Below are positions 49,784 to 58,819 of a stretch of DNA of 64,000 bases, piece after piece. The translations under genes were made by a program, and so were the position numbers. The stretch comes from Actinomycetota bacterium (GTDB taxonomy: Bacteria; Actinomycetota; Thermoleophilia; Gaiellales; Gaiellaceae), in contig PLJC01000008.1 of the NCBI GenBank assembly GCA_003139545.1, forward strand, positions 151,464 to 215,463, given 5' to 3'. How positions within the stretch are numbered: the first letter of the stretch is position 1; the number at the start of each line of letters is the position of its first letter. The notes under the pieces are model-generated. The model did no database searches and was not told the origin of the DNA. It saw only the letters and a list, made by a program, of their open reading frames with translations.

Positions 49784-50617
49784 GTGCGGATCGCAACGCT
49801 CGGCGATGTGATGCTCGACGTGATCGTGCGGCTCGAGGAGCCGCTCGCTCCCGGCGGCGACGTGCGTGCCGCCACGCGGGCGGGCGCAGGCGGCCAGGCG
49901 GCCAACGTCGCAGCCTGGGCGAGGGAGCTCGGAGCGGACGCACGCTGCATCGCGAAGCGCGGAACCGACGCGACGGGCGAGCTCGTCGCGCGTGAGCTCG
50001 CGAACCGCGGGGTCGAGGTCGTCGGGCCGATCGTCGCGGGCGCGACCGGGGTCGTCGTCTCCATCGTCGGCGGCGACGGCGAGCGCTCGCTCGCGTCTGA
50101 CCGCGGCGTCGCACCGACGTTCGAGCCCGCCGAGCTGGACGCGGCGTGGCTCGACTGCGACGTCCTCCATCTCTCCGGCTACGCGCTCCTGCGCGAGCCG
50201 GTATCCGACACCGCGCTGCTCGCCGCGACCATCGCACGCGATCGCGGCGCACGCGTGTCGGTCGACGTGGCCGCGTGGACGGAGATCCGCACGTTTGGGC
50301 CTGTCCGCTTCCGCGAGCTGCTCGACGTCATCGCTCCAGACGTCCTCTTCGCCACCGAGGCGGAGTGGGAGATGCTCGGCGGCGCGTACCTCACGGCGCC
50401 GACGGGTGTGATCAAGCGCGGGCCGCGCGGCGCGACGGTCGTCACCGAGGACGCGCGCCTCGACCTCGCTCCGGTCGAGACGAACGTCGTCGACACCACC
50501 GGCGCGGGCGACGCGTTCGCGGCCGGCTTCCTCGTCGGCGGCTCGCTCGAGGAGGCGGCCCGGCGCGGGCTCGACGCTGCGGCGCGCTGCATCGCGACAG
50601 TAGGGTCGCTGCCGTGA
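49784..50617 (+). CDS. PfkB-family carbohydrate/nucleoside kinase (possible pseudouridine kinase)
   Basis: A 277-residue ribokinase-fold enzyme. The N-terminal GDVMLDVIV and GGQAANVAAWARELG motifs bind substrate, and the C-terminal DTTGAGDAFAAGFLVGG motif holds the catalytic Asp and anion hole. Coupling through a GNAT gene to psuG suggests it phosphorylates pseudouridine (PsuK role), though ribose-type substrates are possible. GTG 49784 is the start, with no obvious ribosome site. The stop overlaps the GNAT start (GTGA). Confidence 0.85.
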   Translation: MRIATLGDVMLDVIVRLEEPLAPGGDVRAATRAGAGGQAANVAAWARELGADARCIAKRGTDATGELVARELANRGVEVVGPIVAGATGVVVSIVGGDGERSLASDRGVAPTFEPAELDAAWLDCDVLHLSGYALLREPVSDTALLAATIARDRGARVSVDVAAWTEIRTFGPVRFRELLDVIAPDVLFATEAEWEMLGGAYLTAPTGVIKRGPRGATVVTEDARLDLAPVETNVVDTTGAGDAFAAGFLVGGSLEEAARRGLDAAARCIATVGSLP

Positions 50618-51048
50618 ACGTCGAGCCCTTGAGTGAGGAGCACGCCGCCGAGATCGCGGAGTGGCGCTACGAGTTCCCGTACGAGTGGTACGACACCGCG
50701 TCCGATCCGCGGCGCGTCGAGCTGTTCTCGAGCGCGGTGCGGCGCGATGGCCTGCGCGCGATCGTCGGCGACGACGGCACGCTCGTCGGCTTCTTCAACT
50801 TCGTGCGCGAGAACGACGAGGTGCGCATCGGCCTCGGCATGCGCCCCGACCTCACCGGCCGCGGGCTCGCGCAGCCGTTCATCGAGGCCGGGCTCGAGTA
50901 CGCCCGCGCCCAGTGGGAGCCGCTGCGCTTCCGGCTGTGGGTTGCGCGCTGGAACGAGCGCGCGCTGCGCGCATACCGCCGTGCAGGCTTTCGCGAGGTG
51001 AAGGCGGACGAGCGCAGCCGCTTCGTCGAGATGGAGCGGCCGGCGTGA
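50614..51048 (+). CDS. GNAT-family N-acetyltransferase
   Basis: A 144-residue acetyltransferase with the acetyl-CoA loop region RPDLTGRGLAQPFIEAGLEYA (motif A) and the later WNERALRAYRRAGF (motif B). The substrate is unknown. Both ends overlap neighbours as GTGA, so it is translated between the P-loop-independent PfkB kinase and PsuG. Its fixed position suggests a linked, undetermined role. Confidence 0.85.
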   Translation: MNVEPLSEEHAAEIAEWRYEFPYEWYDTASDPRRVELFSSAVRRDGLRAIVGDDGTLVGFFNFVRENDEVRIGLGMRPDLTGRGLAQPFIEAGLEYARAQWEPLRFRLWVARWNERALRAYRRAGFREVKADERSRFVEMERPA

Positions 51049-51917
51049 TCCGCATTGCGGACGAGGTGCGCGAGGCGACCGCGGTCGTCGCGCTCGAGAC
51101 GACGCTCATCGCGCACGGCTTTCCACCCGGCGAAGGTGTCGAGGTCGGGCTGGAGTCCGAGCGGCAGGTGCGCGCCGGCGGCGCGACACCGGCGACGATC
51201 GGCGTGCTCGACGGAGAGATCGTCGTCGGGCTGACGGAGGACGAGCTCGCGCGCTTCGACGCCTCGGCGCGCAAGATCGGGCCGCGCGACCTCGCGGTCG
51301 CGGTGGAGCAGCGGGCAGTCGGCGCGACGACGGTGGGCGGAACGCTCGCGGTCGCGCGCGCGGCCGGGATCTCGTTCATGGCGACGGGCGGCCTCGGCGG
51401 CGTGCACCGCGGCTTTCCCGATCCGCCCGACGTGTCCGCCGACCTCGGTCAGCTGGCGAAGACGCCGGCGCTCGTCGTCTCCGCGGGCGTGAAGTCGCTC
51501 CTCGACGTGCCGGCGACGGCGGAGCTGCTCGAGACGCTCGGCGTGCCAGTGCTCGGATTCCGTACCGACACGATGCCACTCTTCTACGCCGCCGCAGGCG
51601 GACCGCCGGTGTCGGCGCGCGTCGAGTCCGCGGAGGAAGCGGCGCGCGTCGCGCGGACGCACTGGCAGATCGGCGGCGGCGGGCTCCTGCTCGGCCGCCC
51701 GCCGGACGAGCCGCTCGACGACATCGAGCCGTTGATCGAGGCTGCGCTGCGCGCCGCGCACGACGAGGACGTGCACGGCCAGGCGGTCACGCCGTTCGTC
51801 CTGTCGTATCTCCACCGCGAGAGCGGCGGGCGCACGCAGCGCGCGAACAAGGACCTCGTCGCGCAGAACGCGCGCCTCGCGGGCGAGATCGCTACAAGTT
51901 CTTCCGCGCGAAGCTGA
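51045..51917 (+). CDS. psuG: Pseudouridine-5'-phosphate glycosidase
   Basis: A 290-residue enzyme cleaving pseudouridine 5'-phosphate to uracil and ribose 5-phosphate. Signature segments: ALETTLIAHGFPPGEG, ATIGVLDGEIVVGL, TTVGGTLAVARAAGISFMATGGLGGVHRG and VVSAGVKSLLDVPAT. The length is normal. GTG 51045 overlaps the GNAT stop. The 3' end overlaps the convergent ABC permease gene by 26 bases. Confidence 0.93.
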   Translation: MIRIADEVREATAVVALETTLIAHGFPPGEGVEVGLESERQVRAGGATPATIGVLDGEIVVGLTEDELARFDASARKIGPRDLAVAVEQRAVGATTVGGTLAVARAAGISFMATGGLGGVHRGFPDPPDVSADLGQLAKTPALVVSAGVKSLLDVPATAELLETLGVPVLGFRTDTMPLFYAAAGGPPVSARVESAEEAARVARTHWQIGGGGLLLGRPPDEPLDDIEPLIEAALRAAHDEDVHGQAVTPFVLSYLHRESGGRTQRANKDLVAQNARLAGEIATSSSARS

Positions 51918-52749
51918 CGAGCGCGATCGTGCCGACGATCAGCACGTACACGACCGCCCACAGGCGGATCCCCCACCCGTGCACGTACGCGCCGCCGAAC
52001 GGCCCGAGCTGCAGCAGGAAGCCGGTGAGCCCGGACGCGTGCTCGGTGATCATGCGCAGCCCGTCCTGGTAGAGCGCCTCGAACGGCAGCGCCCACGAGG
52101 CGACCGCGGACGCGTGCTCGATCGTGTGCGAGTTGAGCGCGTGACCGATCGATCCCAGCAGTCCCGCGACGAGGCCGGCGCCGAAGAGCATGAAGATCGC
52201 GATCCCGTTCGCGGTGGACGAGAGCACGACCGAGCCGAGGAGCGAGAGCGCGATCACGACGAGAACGCCGCCGGCGAGCTCGACGCCGGGCCACGCGACC
52301 TGGTCCGGCCACCAGTGGCCGGTCAGCCCGGTGATGAGCAGGCCGGCGAAGTAGACCGTCAGCACGTACGCCGTGCAGACGGCGCCGGCGCCGAGGAAGC
52401 GTGCGACGAGTAGCGTCGACCGCCCGATCGGGCGCGCGACGAGCGGCTGGAGCAGCCCGCGCTCGGCGTCGCCGGTGACGGCGCCGAGCGTGAGGAACAC
52501 GGCGAGCACGACGCCGAGGAAGAGCGTCGCGAACATCGACAGGCCGACGAGGAACGCTCCGGCGAACGTGCGCGTGTCGACGTTGACGTCGCGCGGCGGC
52601 GTGATCGTGGACAGATCCTTGAACACGTAGTGGTTCGCGAGCCAGAAGAGGAACAGGAACGCGACCGTGAGGACGATGACGACGGCGAACATCTTGCGGC
52701 GCACGGCCTCGCGGAAGCCGTAGCCGACGATCACCCAGACGGCCGTCAC
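51892..52749 (-). CDS. ABC-2 type transporter permease
   Basis: A 285-residue protein with six predicted membrane helices (about 22-40, 67-90, 107-130, 142-165, 172-195 and 260-280) and the ABC-2 pattern, including the soluble segment RGLLQPLVARPIGRSTLL after helix 2. The exported substrate is unknown. GTG 52749 overlaps the ATPase stop (GTGA). Confidence 0.85.
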   Translation of the reverse strand: MTAVWVIVGYGFREAVRRKMFAVVIVLTVAFLFLFWLANHYVFKDLSTITPPRDVNVDTRTFAGAFLVGLSMFATLFLGVVLAVFLTLGAVTGDAERGLLQPLVARPIGRSTLLVARFLGAGAVCTAYVLTVYFAGLLITGLTGHWWPDQVAWPGVELAGGVLVVIALSLLGSVVLSSTANGIAIFMLFGAGLVAGLLGSIGHALNSHTIEHASAVASWALPFEALYQDGLRMITEHASGLTGFLLQLGPFGGAYVHGWGIRLWAVVYVLIVGTIALVSFARKNL

Positions 52750-53588
52750 GACGTCTCTCCTCCGACCGCTTCGAGGTAGACGTCCTCGAGCGTCGAGGTG
52801 AGGACGCTCACGCCGTAGACCTGCCGCCCCGCGGCGACCGCTTCCGCGACGAGCCGCGGCGCGTCCTCGCGGGTGGCGCCCTCGACACGGTGGATGCCCT
52901 CGTCTGTCTCCAGCTCGACGCCGCGCGGGCGCGAGAGGTCGTGCGGCGACCCGACGGCGACGAGCTGGCCGCCGAGCAGGATGGCGACGCGGTCGCACAC
53001 GAGCTCGACCTCGGAGAGCAGGTGCGAGTTCAGGAGCACCGACACGCCGCGGCCGCGCAGCTCCTCGAGCAGCAGACGCACGGTGCGGCGGCCGACCGGG
53101 TCGAGCGCGGACGTCGGCTCGTCGAGCATCAGCAGGCGCGGCTCGCCGACGAGCGACTGCGCGACGCCGAGGCGCTGTTGCATCCCCTTCGACATCCCGT
53201 CCACGCGCCTGTCGGTGGCGTCGGCGAGCGCGACGAGCTCGAGCAGCCGCTTGCGCTCGGCTGCGCCGCCGCGCGAACCGCTGAGCCGCTGGTGCAGCTC
53301 GAGGACTTCGTCGGCGGTGTACCAGCCGGGGAAGCGGAACATCTCGGCGAGGTAGCCGAGCTCCGCGCGCGCGGCGCGCGACCCGGCGCGAGCGCCTGCG
53401 ACAGTGGCCTCTCCGGCGGTCGGCCGCACGAGACCGACGGCGATCTTCACGAGCGTCGACTTGCCGGCGCCGTTCGGGCCGAGCAGCCCGACGAGCTCGC
53501 CCTCGCCCACCTCGAGATCGACGCCCTTCAGCGCCTGGACGGAGCCGTAGCGCTTCGCGAGCCCGCGAACAGCTAGAGCGTCAGGCAC
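52746..53588 (-). CDS. ABC transporter ATP-binding protein
   Basis: A 280-residue ATPase: Walker A GPNGAGKST, ABC signature variant MSKGMQQRLG (LSGGQ position), Walker B LLMLDEPTSALDP and the H-loop LNSHLLSEVE. It pairs with the downstream ABC-2 permease. GTG 53588. Upstream on its strand TTGACA (53616-53621) and TAGTCT (53595-53600) with a 15-base spacer form a possible promoter just before the start. Confidence 0.9.
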   Translation of the reverse strand: MPDALAVRGLAKRYGSVQALKGVDLEVGEGELVGLLGPNGAGKSTLVKIAVGLVRPTAGEATVAGARAGSRAARAELGYLAEMFRFPGWYTADEVLELHQRLSGSRGGAAERKRLLELVALADATDRRVDGMSKGMQQRLGVAQSLVGEPRLLMLDEPTSALDPVGRRTVRLLLEELRGRGVSVLLNSHLLSEVELVCDRVAILLGGQLVAVGSPHDLSRPRGVELETDEGIHRVEGATREDAPRLVAEAVAAGRQVYGVSVLTSTLEDVYLEAVGGETS

Positions 53589-53594
53589 GAAGCC

Positions 53595-53657
53595 AGACTA
53601 GTTGCCGCAGACGAGTGTCAAGACTCGCCTTGACGATTTGACAAACGGCGGCAGAAT
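53595..53657. promoter_or_regulatory. Divergent promoter region, ABC transporter and IPT-repeat protein
   Basis: Leftward: TTGACA (53616-53621) and TAGTCT (53595-53600), 15-base spacer. Rightward: TTGACG (53630-53635) and CAGAAT (53652-53657), 16-base spacer, eight bases before ATG 53666. The region is more A/T-rich than its surroundings. Both spacers are shorter than the ideal 17. Confidence 0.45.
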
Positions 53658-53665
53658 GGACTCCG

Positions 53666-56600
53666 ATGGGAGCCCGGTGGTGGCTAGCGGCGTCGGCGAC
53701 GTGCCTGATTGCGGCGCTGTTGCTGAGCGGCAGTGCGACGGCGAGCTACATCCAGCCCGAGAGTGCCTATACAGGCACAACCATCGACGTCTGGTCATCC
53801 TCACCGACACCGAGCCTGGTCGGTACGACGGTGATGGAGATCGGGCTCCTCCACTGTCCCTTTAAGGTGACGGCGCCGGGCCATGCGTACATGACCATTC
53901 CGGCCAACGCTGTGTCCGGCGTTGTCCAGTTCATCCGGAGCGACGGCGTCGTCGGGTCGATCGACTACCTCGACATCGCTCCGAAGATCACCTCGTTCAC
54001 GCCGATCAGCGGGACGGCGTCGACAACGATCACCGTAAACGGGAGCGGCTTTGGGCCGGCCGGCAGCCACCCGACGGTCAAGGTCGGCGGGAAGACCGCG
54101 TCCGTGCAAGTTCTGTCTCCGAACACGATCAAGGTGGAGCCGTACCTTCCGTGGGGCGCTGCGAGCGGCTCGATTTCGATCTCGTTCGCGGGACATTGGC
54201 AGACGCTCGATGCGACCTCGTCGGCGAGCTTCACGCTGCTGCCGTCGTTCCAGACGGGCGCAAATCCTGCGGCGAAGCGCGGCGATGCCGTCACGCTCGA
54301 GGGAAGCGGCTTCCAGAGTGCGAGTTCAGTCTCCTTCGGGTCGGTCCCCGCGACGTCGTTCACGGTCTCACCCGACGGGGAATCGATCGACACGACTGTC
54401 CCGGCCGGTGCGCTCACGGCCCCCGTGACGGTCGTCACGCCTCAAGGAAAAGCCGTGAGCCCTCCATTCCACGTGCTCCCGACGATCACCGAGCCAGGCT
54501 CCCCTCCGCTCGGCGAAGGCCCGACCGGTTCGACCCTCGTCCTGAACGGCGAAGCATTCACAGGGACGACGTCGGTGAAGGTCGGTGGTGTCGCAGCCTT
54601 GTTCAAGGTTCTGAGCGACGCGAGCATCTCGCTGACGATCCCGGCCGGCGCTGTGACAGATCCAGTCGCGGTCACCACCCCGGGCGGTACGACAACGACC
54701 GCGGACGACTACGTCGTCGATCCCACCATCACGAGTTTCACTCCGACGTCGGCGAAGGCCGGAGCAATCGTGACACTCAACGGCTCGGGCTTCGGCGCAA
54801 GCGGTGAAACCCGCGACGTCGAGGTCGGCGGCGTTGCGTCGACGACGGTGACGTGGAAGTCGCCGAAGCAGGTGTTGTTCGTCGTCCCAGTCGGCGCACG
54901 CACCGGACAGCTCTCGATCGGCGTCACGGGCACGGACACCGCGGAGTCGTCCGGAACACTCGCCGTGTTACCGAACGTCCTCGGATACGACCAGCCGACG
55001 TACGAGATCGGCGATCCGGTCACGATCGAGGGGAATGCGCTCGACGGCGCGTCAGCGGTCGACTTCGGCACGGTGCCCGCCTCGTTCAGCGTGGCCGGTG
55101 ACGGCGACTCGATCTCGACGACGGTTCCCGCGGGCGCACTCACGGGTGCCGTAAAGGTGACGACGCCCTCGGGCATCCTCACCGGGCCGGCGATCCACAT
55201 CGTTCCGACGCTCGATCCCCTTCCGGCCGCGCACGGGCTAGTCGGAACGGTCCTCGCCGTCTCGGGAGCGGCCTTCATCGGGACGACTCACGTCACCGTC
55301 GGCGGCGCAACCGCGACGTTCAAGGTCGTCGGGCCGACGAGCCTGAACGTGACGGTGCCGAGCAACGCGGTCTCAGGACACCTCGCCGTGACAAACGCGG
55401 GCGGGACGACGACGTCATCCGATTCGTTTGTCGTCGATCCCCAGATCGCGAGCTTCACGCCGGCTACTGCGAACGGGGCAAATCCAATCACCGTCATCGG
55501 CTCGGGGCTCGGTGCCGTGGGCGAGACGCGCGATATCGAAATCGGCGGCGTTCCAGCCGACTCGGTCACGTGGATCTCGCCGACGAAAATCACGTTCGTG
55601 CCCGGTGTCGGCTCGCACACCGGCCAGATCACCGTCAACGTGTCGAGCGGGCCGGTGACGGCGCACTCCGCCACCAACCTGATCGTGCCCCCGAGCGTGG
55701 TCGGCTACGACGCGTCCACCTACCAGGCCGGTGACCCGGTGACGATCGAGGGCTCCAACCTCGACGGCGCCACGGAACTGAAGTTCGGCACGGTCGTCGT
55801 CACGTCCGGGTTCACGGTGGCCGGGGACGGCAACTCCATCGACGCCACCGTCCCGTCGGGCGCGGTCACCGCTCCCGTCACCGTGTTCACGCCGAACGGG
55901 AACGCCGTCGGCCCGGCGCTCCACGTTGTCCCGACGATCACGAACGTCTCGCCGACCGACGCGGACGTCGGCGCGACCGTCACGCTCACCGGCAACACGT
56001 TCACGGGCACGACCGCCGTCCATTTCGGACCGGCGACGGCGACGTTCCACGTCGTCGGGCCGACGTCGCTGACCACTGTCGTTCCCGCCGGCGCAGCGAC
56101 CGGCCCCATCAGCGTCACGAATGCCGGCGGCACGACAGCCTCCTCACAGACCTTCACGCCGCACCCGAAGATCACCGGGTTCTCCGTCACCGGCGCCGCC
56201 ACAGGCGACACGATCGTCATCGATGGGAGCGGCCTCGATGCGGTGACCGACGTCGAGTTCGCAGGGCCGTCCGGTCAACTCTCAGCGAGCATCGTCTCTG
56301 CGACGCCGACGACGCTCCACGTCGTTGTCCCCGACAGCGCGGAACCGGGCACCGTGTCGGTTCAGTCCCCGGTCGGGACGGCGTCGTCACCGAAGCAGTT
56401 TGACGTCACTTTCAGCGTCACGGGCATCACCTACGACGACGCGCCGTCTGGCGAGGCCGTGGGCATCACGGGAATCGGGTTCACGTCCAGCGCGAACCTG
56501 GAGCTGAACGGGTTCTTCATCAGTCACATCGACGGCGTAACCGTTCTCGGTCCGACCGCGATCGTGTTCACGGTTCCGGACAGCTTCCCGTTCGGCAACC

Positions 56601-57157
56601 CGAACGGCACGCTCACGATCACTCAAGGTGACAAGACGGCGCGGCTCGCGCAGCCCTTCCACTGGCTGCACATCTCGAGCCGCTCGCCGCTCGCTCCAGC
56701 GGCCGGATCGACGCTGACGCTGAACGGAAGCGGCTTCCTCGAGGCGACCTACGTCTCCTTCCCTACGGACTCCGGCCCGGTCAAGGTGACCACGTTCGAC
56801 GTGAACAGCGACGGCACGAGCCTCACCGTCGTCGTGCCAACCGGTTATTCCGCCGGGGGTGGAGTTGACGTGGCAATCTCGCCCACGTTGCTCGCTAGCA
56901 TCGAACTCGACGGCGAGTACATCTACAACCTGTCCGCCGACAGTGGAGCCGTCGGTGCCACGATCACGATCAACGGCGGCGGCTTCACCAACGTCACCGA
57001 CGTATCGTTCAACGGCACGCCGGCCACGACGTACTCCGTGAACTCGGTAAACGAGATCACGGTCACCGTCCCGGCCGGGGCGACGACTGGCCCCGTCACC
57101 GTCACAGGCGACGGCGGCACGTGTACGAGCCCAAGCGACTTCACCGTCACGCCCTAG
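53666..57157 (+). CDS. Large exported IPT/TIG-repeat protein
   Basis: A 1163-residue protein: signal peptide (about 1-27), an N-terminal domain to about residue 104, and then some thirteen IPT/TIG (immunoglobulin-like) domains of about 70-90 residues, each with xGxxVTLxGxGF-type openings. Three consecutive blocks (about 106-353, 354-592 and 593-834) repeat a three-domain unit in the same order. Four more divergent domains follow. No sortase motif, membrane helix or lipobox is seen at the C-terminus, so it is secreted or held non-covalently. IPT domains usually serve adhesion or carbohydrate contact. Codon usage has more A/T-ending codons than the core genes. Confidence 0.85.
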   Translation: MGARWWLAASATCLIAALLLSGSATASYIQPESAYTGTTIDVWSSSPTPSLVGTTVMEIGLLHCPFKVTAPGHAYMTIPANAVSGVVQFIRSDGVVGSIDYLDIAPKITSFTPISGTASTTITVNGSGFGPAGSHPTVKVGGKTASVQVLSPNTIKVEPYLPWGAASGSISISFAGHWQTLDATSSASFTLLPSFQTGANPAAKRGDAVTLEGSGFQSASSVSFGSVPATSFTVSPDGESIDTTVPAGALTAPVTVVTPQGKAVSPPFHVLPTITEPGSPPLGEGPTGSTLVLNGEAFTGTTSVKVGGVAALFKVLSDASISLTIPAGAVTDPVAVTTPGGTTTTADDYVVDPTITSFTPTSAKAGAIVTLNGSGFGASGETRDVEVGGVASTTVTWKSPKQVLFVVPVGARTGQLSIGVTGTDTAESSGTLAVLPNVLGYDQPTYEIGDPVTIEGNALDGASAVDFGTVPASFSVAGDGDSISTTVPAGALTGAVKVTTPSGILTGPAIHIVPTLDPLPAAHGLVGTVLAVSGAAFIGTTHVTVGGATATFKVVGPTSLNVTVPSNAVSGHLAVTNAGGTTTSSDSFVVDPQIASFTPATANGANPITVIGSGLGAVGETRDIEIGGVPADSVTWISPTKITFVPGVGSHTGQITVNVSSGPVTAHSATNLIVPPSVVGYDASTYQAGDPVTIEGSNLDGATELKFGTVVVTSGFTVAGDGNSIDATVPSGAVTAPVTVFTPNGNAVGPALHVVPTITNVSPTDADVGATVTLTGNTFTGTTAVHFGPATATFHVVGPTSLTTVVPAGAATGPISVTNAGGTTASSQTFTPHPKITGFSVTGAATGDTIVIDGSGLDAVTDVEFAGPSGQLSASIVSATPTTLHVVVPDSAEPGTVSVQSPVGTASSPKQFDVTFSVTGITYDDAPSGEAVGITGIGFTSSANLELNGFFISHIDGVTVLGPTAIVFTVPDSFPFGNPNGTLTITQGDKTARLAQPFHWLHISSRSPLAPAAGSTLTLNGSGFLEATYVSFPTDSGPVKVTTFDVNSDGTSLTVVVPTGYSAGGGVDVAISPTLLASIELDGEYIYNLSADSGAVGATITINGGGFTNVTDVSFNGTPATTYSVNSVNEITVTVPAGATTGPVTVTGDGGTCTSPSDFTVTP
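53980..56170 (+). repeat. Three tandem tri-domain supermodules in the IPT protein gene
   Basis: Units of about 717-745 bases begin near 53980, 54728 and 55445. Each encodes domain types C, A, B; for example the A-type opening GDPVTIEG occurs near residues 446 and 687, with GDAVTLEG near 202. The period is seen in protein and, more weakly, in DNA. Confidence 0.75.
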
Positions 57158-57174
57158 ACCGCTACGGTCCGCAC

Positions 57175-57417
57175 ATGCCGCGCGGGTACATGGAAGGCCC
57201 CGCCTCGGAAGAGGCCGAGCGCCGCGCCGACGAGATCGCGAGCGGCAAGCGCGAGGCGCCCGCGGCGAAGGTCTACCCCGCCGTGTTCGGCTCGACGGAG
57301 GACGAGCCCGAGTCGCACTTCCTGGGCTGGCTCGCGGACGTCGACCCGGACGAGCTCTTCGCCTCGGGCAAAGCGTGGGGCGTGACCGTCCGCCGCGTCG
57401 CCGCGGAAACCGACTAG
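57175..57417 (+). CDS. Hypothetical acidic protein (80 residues)
   Basis: An 80-residue protein with charged N-terminal helix (EEAERRADEIASGKRE) and a compact C-terminal part (FGSTEDEPESHFLGWLADVDPDELF). No family recognised. ATG 57175 lies 17 bases after the IPT gene. The stop TAG is shared in CTAG with the convergent GYD gene. Confidence 0.6.
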   Translation: MPRGYMEGPASEEAERRADEIASGKREAPAAKVYPAVFGSTEDEPESHFLGWLADVDPDELFASGKAWGVTVRRVAAETD

Positions 57418-57698
57418 CTCAGCGTCGCGATGAAGTCGTCGATCGTCAGCGCGGGCAGCGTCTGCACGCGGGTCGAGCCGCGCGACGCGAGCGCGACCGA
57501 TACACGCGCGACAGTTGCCGTATCCGGTGCCTCGATGACGTTGACGAAGTCGAACTCGCCGAGGGTCGCCCACTGGTGCAGCACCTTGGCGCCGAGCTCC
57601 TCGACGTCGCGGTTCACCTCGCGCAACCGGTCCGGATTCGACTTCAGCGTCTGCACGCCCTGCTGCGACAACCTCGAGAGCAAGATGTAGATGGCCAT
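57414..57698 (-). CDS. GYD-domain protein
   Basis: A 94-residue small ferredoxin-like-fold protein. The order YILLSRLSQQGVQTLKSNPDR, LGAKVLHQWATLGEFDFVNVIEAPD and TLPALTIDDF is typical of GYD-domain proteins, here with GEFDFV at the position giving the family name. Function unknown. It lies nine bases after the membrane protein gene on the same strand. Confidence 0.82.
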   Translation of the reverse strand: MAIYILLSRLSQQGVQTLKSNPDRLREVNRDVEELGAKVLHQWATLGEFDFVNVIEAPDTATVARVSVALASRGSTRVQTLPALTIDDFIATLS

Positions 57699-57707
57699 GC
57701 CGTGAAC

Positions 57708-58337
57708 CTACTTCACCCGGGCGGCCTGATCCAGGTACAGCAGCGCCGCGCCGATGAAGAGCAGCGGCGAGAGAACGAGGTCGGCCAGCACGAGCGCCAC
57801 CGCCTGCGCCTGGTTTCCCTGCGTGTGCAGGAGGATGAGCAGCATCGAGCGGCTCACGCCGTAGACGAGCGCGAGCGCCGCGATGCCACCGATCGCGTGG
57901 ATGAGGTCTGCCTGGCCAAGGGCGCGCCCCCGCCGGAGCGCCGCCCGGACGCCCAGCCCTTCCGCCACCGCCGCGGGCACCGCGAGCCCGAACAGACCGA
58001 ACCACGCGACGCCCGGCAGGATGAAGACGCGCAGCAGGATCGGGAACGGCAGGAACACGATGAGGGCGACCACGAGCGCCGAAAGGGTCGGGGTCCCGCC
58101 GGTGACGAGCTGGGACGCGCGCACGTATGCGGCGCAGAAGAGCGGCGCGAACGCCCAGAGCAGGAGCGTCTGCACGTTGACGCTGTGCCCGACGCCTGCG
58201 ATGTCCACGACGACGAACGGCAGGCCGAGCGGCACGACGGCCCAGAACTTGCTCCCGTACAGCCGGATCGACTCCGCGATGAGCTGCCCGACGGTGCGCT
58301 CCGCGGGGGGAAGTGCGGCTGGACGGCTCTCTGCCAC
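57708..58337 (-). CDS. Hypothetical membrane protein (six helices)
   Basis: A 209-residue protein with a short soluble N-terminus (TVGQLIAESIRLYGSKFW) and about five or six membrane helices, resembling uncharacterised YciC/GlpQ-membrane-domain-like proteins. No active site visible. GTG 58337 is divergent from the cupin gene with 23 bases between the starts. Confidence 0.65.
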   Translation of the reverse strand: MAESRPAALPPAERTVGQLIAESIRLYGSKFWAVVPLGLPFVVVDIAGVGHSVNVQTLLLWAFAPLFCAAYVRASQLVTGGTPTLSALVVALIVFLPFPILLRVFILPGVAWFGLFGLAVPAAVAEGLGVRAALRRGRALGQADLIHAIGGIAALALVYGVSRSMLLILLHTQGNQAQAVALVLADLVLSPLLFIGAALLYLDQAARVK

Positions 58338-58348
58338 GCGCGAGAGGG

Positions 58349-58354
58349 TATCGT
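58349..58354 (+). promoter_or_regulatory. Candidate leaderless -10 element TATCGT of the cupin gene
   Basis: TATCGT (TANNNT) ends six bases before GTG 58361, which has no ribosome site; this spacing predicts a leaderless mRNA. Confidence 0.4.
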
Positions 58355-58360
58355 CGCCCT

Positions 58361-58756
58361 GTGGGCTACGACATCGTGCAGCGGGAGGATCTCGCGTGGG
58401 AGGAGCGGCCTGGCCATGAAGGCCAGGCGCCGCGGCACGCAGCCTCGGTCACCGACGCGACCAAGATGGAGCACTCACGGGCGCGCATGTGGCGCTATCC
58501 GGCCCACGTCCGCGGCCGTCGCCACGCAGACCCGGAGCAGGAAGAGATCTTCGTCCCGATCCAGGGCACGCTCACAATGCTCCTCGGCGAGCCGCCGGAG
58601 CGCGTCGACGTCGAGCCGGGTGGCGTCGTCGTCGTGCACATCGGCACAGCGATGCAAGCGCGCAACGAGACCGACGAGGAGATCCTCTTCTTCGCGTGCG
58701 GCGCGCCGCCGCTGCACGGCAACGCACAGTTCCTCACGGACGTCAGCGAGATCTAG
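58361..58756 (+). CDS. Cupin-domain protein
   Basis: A 131-residue small beta-barrel of the cupin_2 type: RGRRHADPEQEEIFVPIQGTL in motif 1 (His and Glu metal ligands) and VEPGGVVVVHIGTAMQARNETDEE in motif 2 (the usual second His is replaced by the polar residues around Gln/Asn). It may be an enzyme, sensor or storage-type protein. GTG 58361 follows a leaderless-type -10 element. Confidence 0.8.
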   Translation: MGYDIVQREDLAWEERPGHEGQAPRHAASVTDATKMEHSRARMWRYPAHVRGRRHADPEQEEIFVPIQGTLTMLLGEPPERVDVEPGGVVVVHIGTAMQARNETDEEILFFACGAPPLHGNAQFLTDVSEI

Positions 58757-58819
58757 CCGATTTCGGGGACGGCGCGGTAAGCTAGCGACGTTCGAATCGA
58801 GTGCCACCCGGAGTGATCG

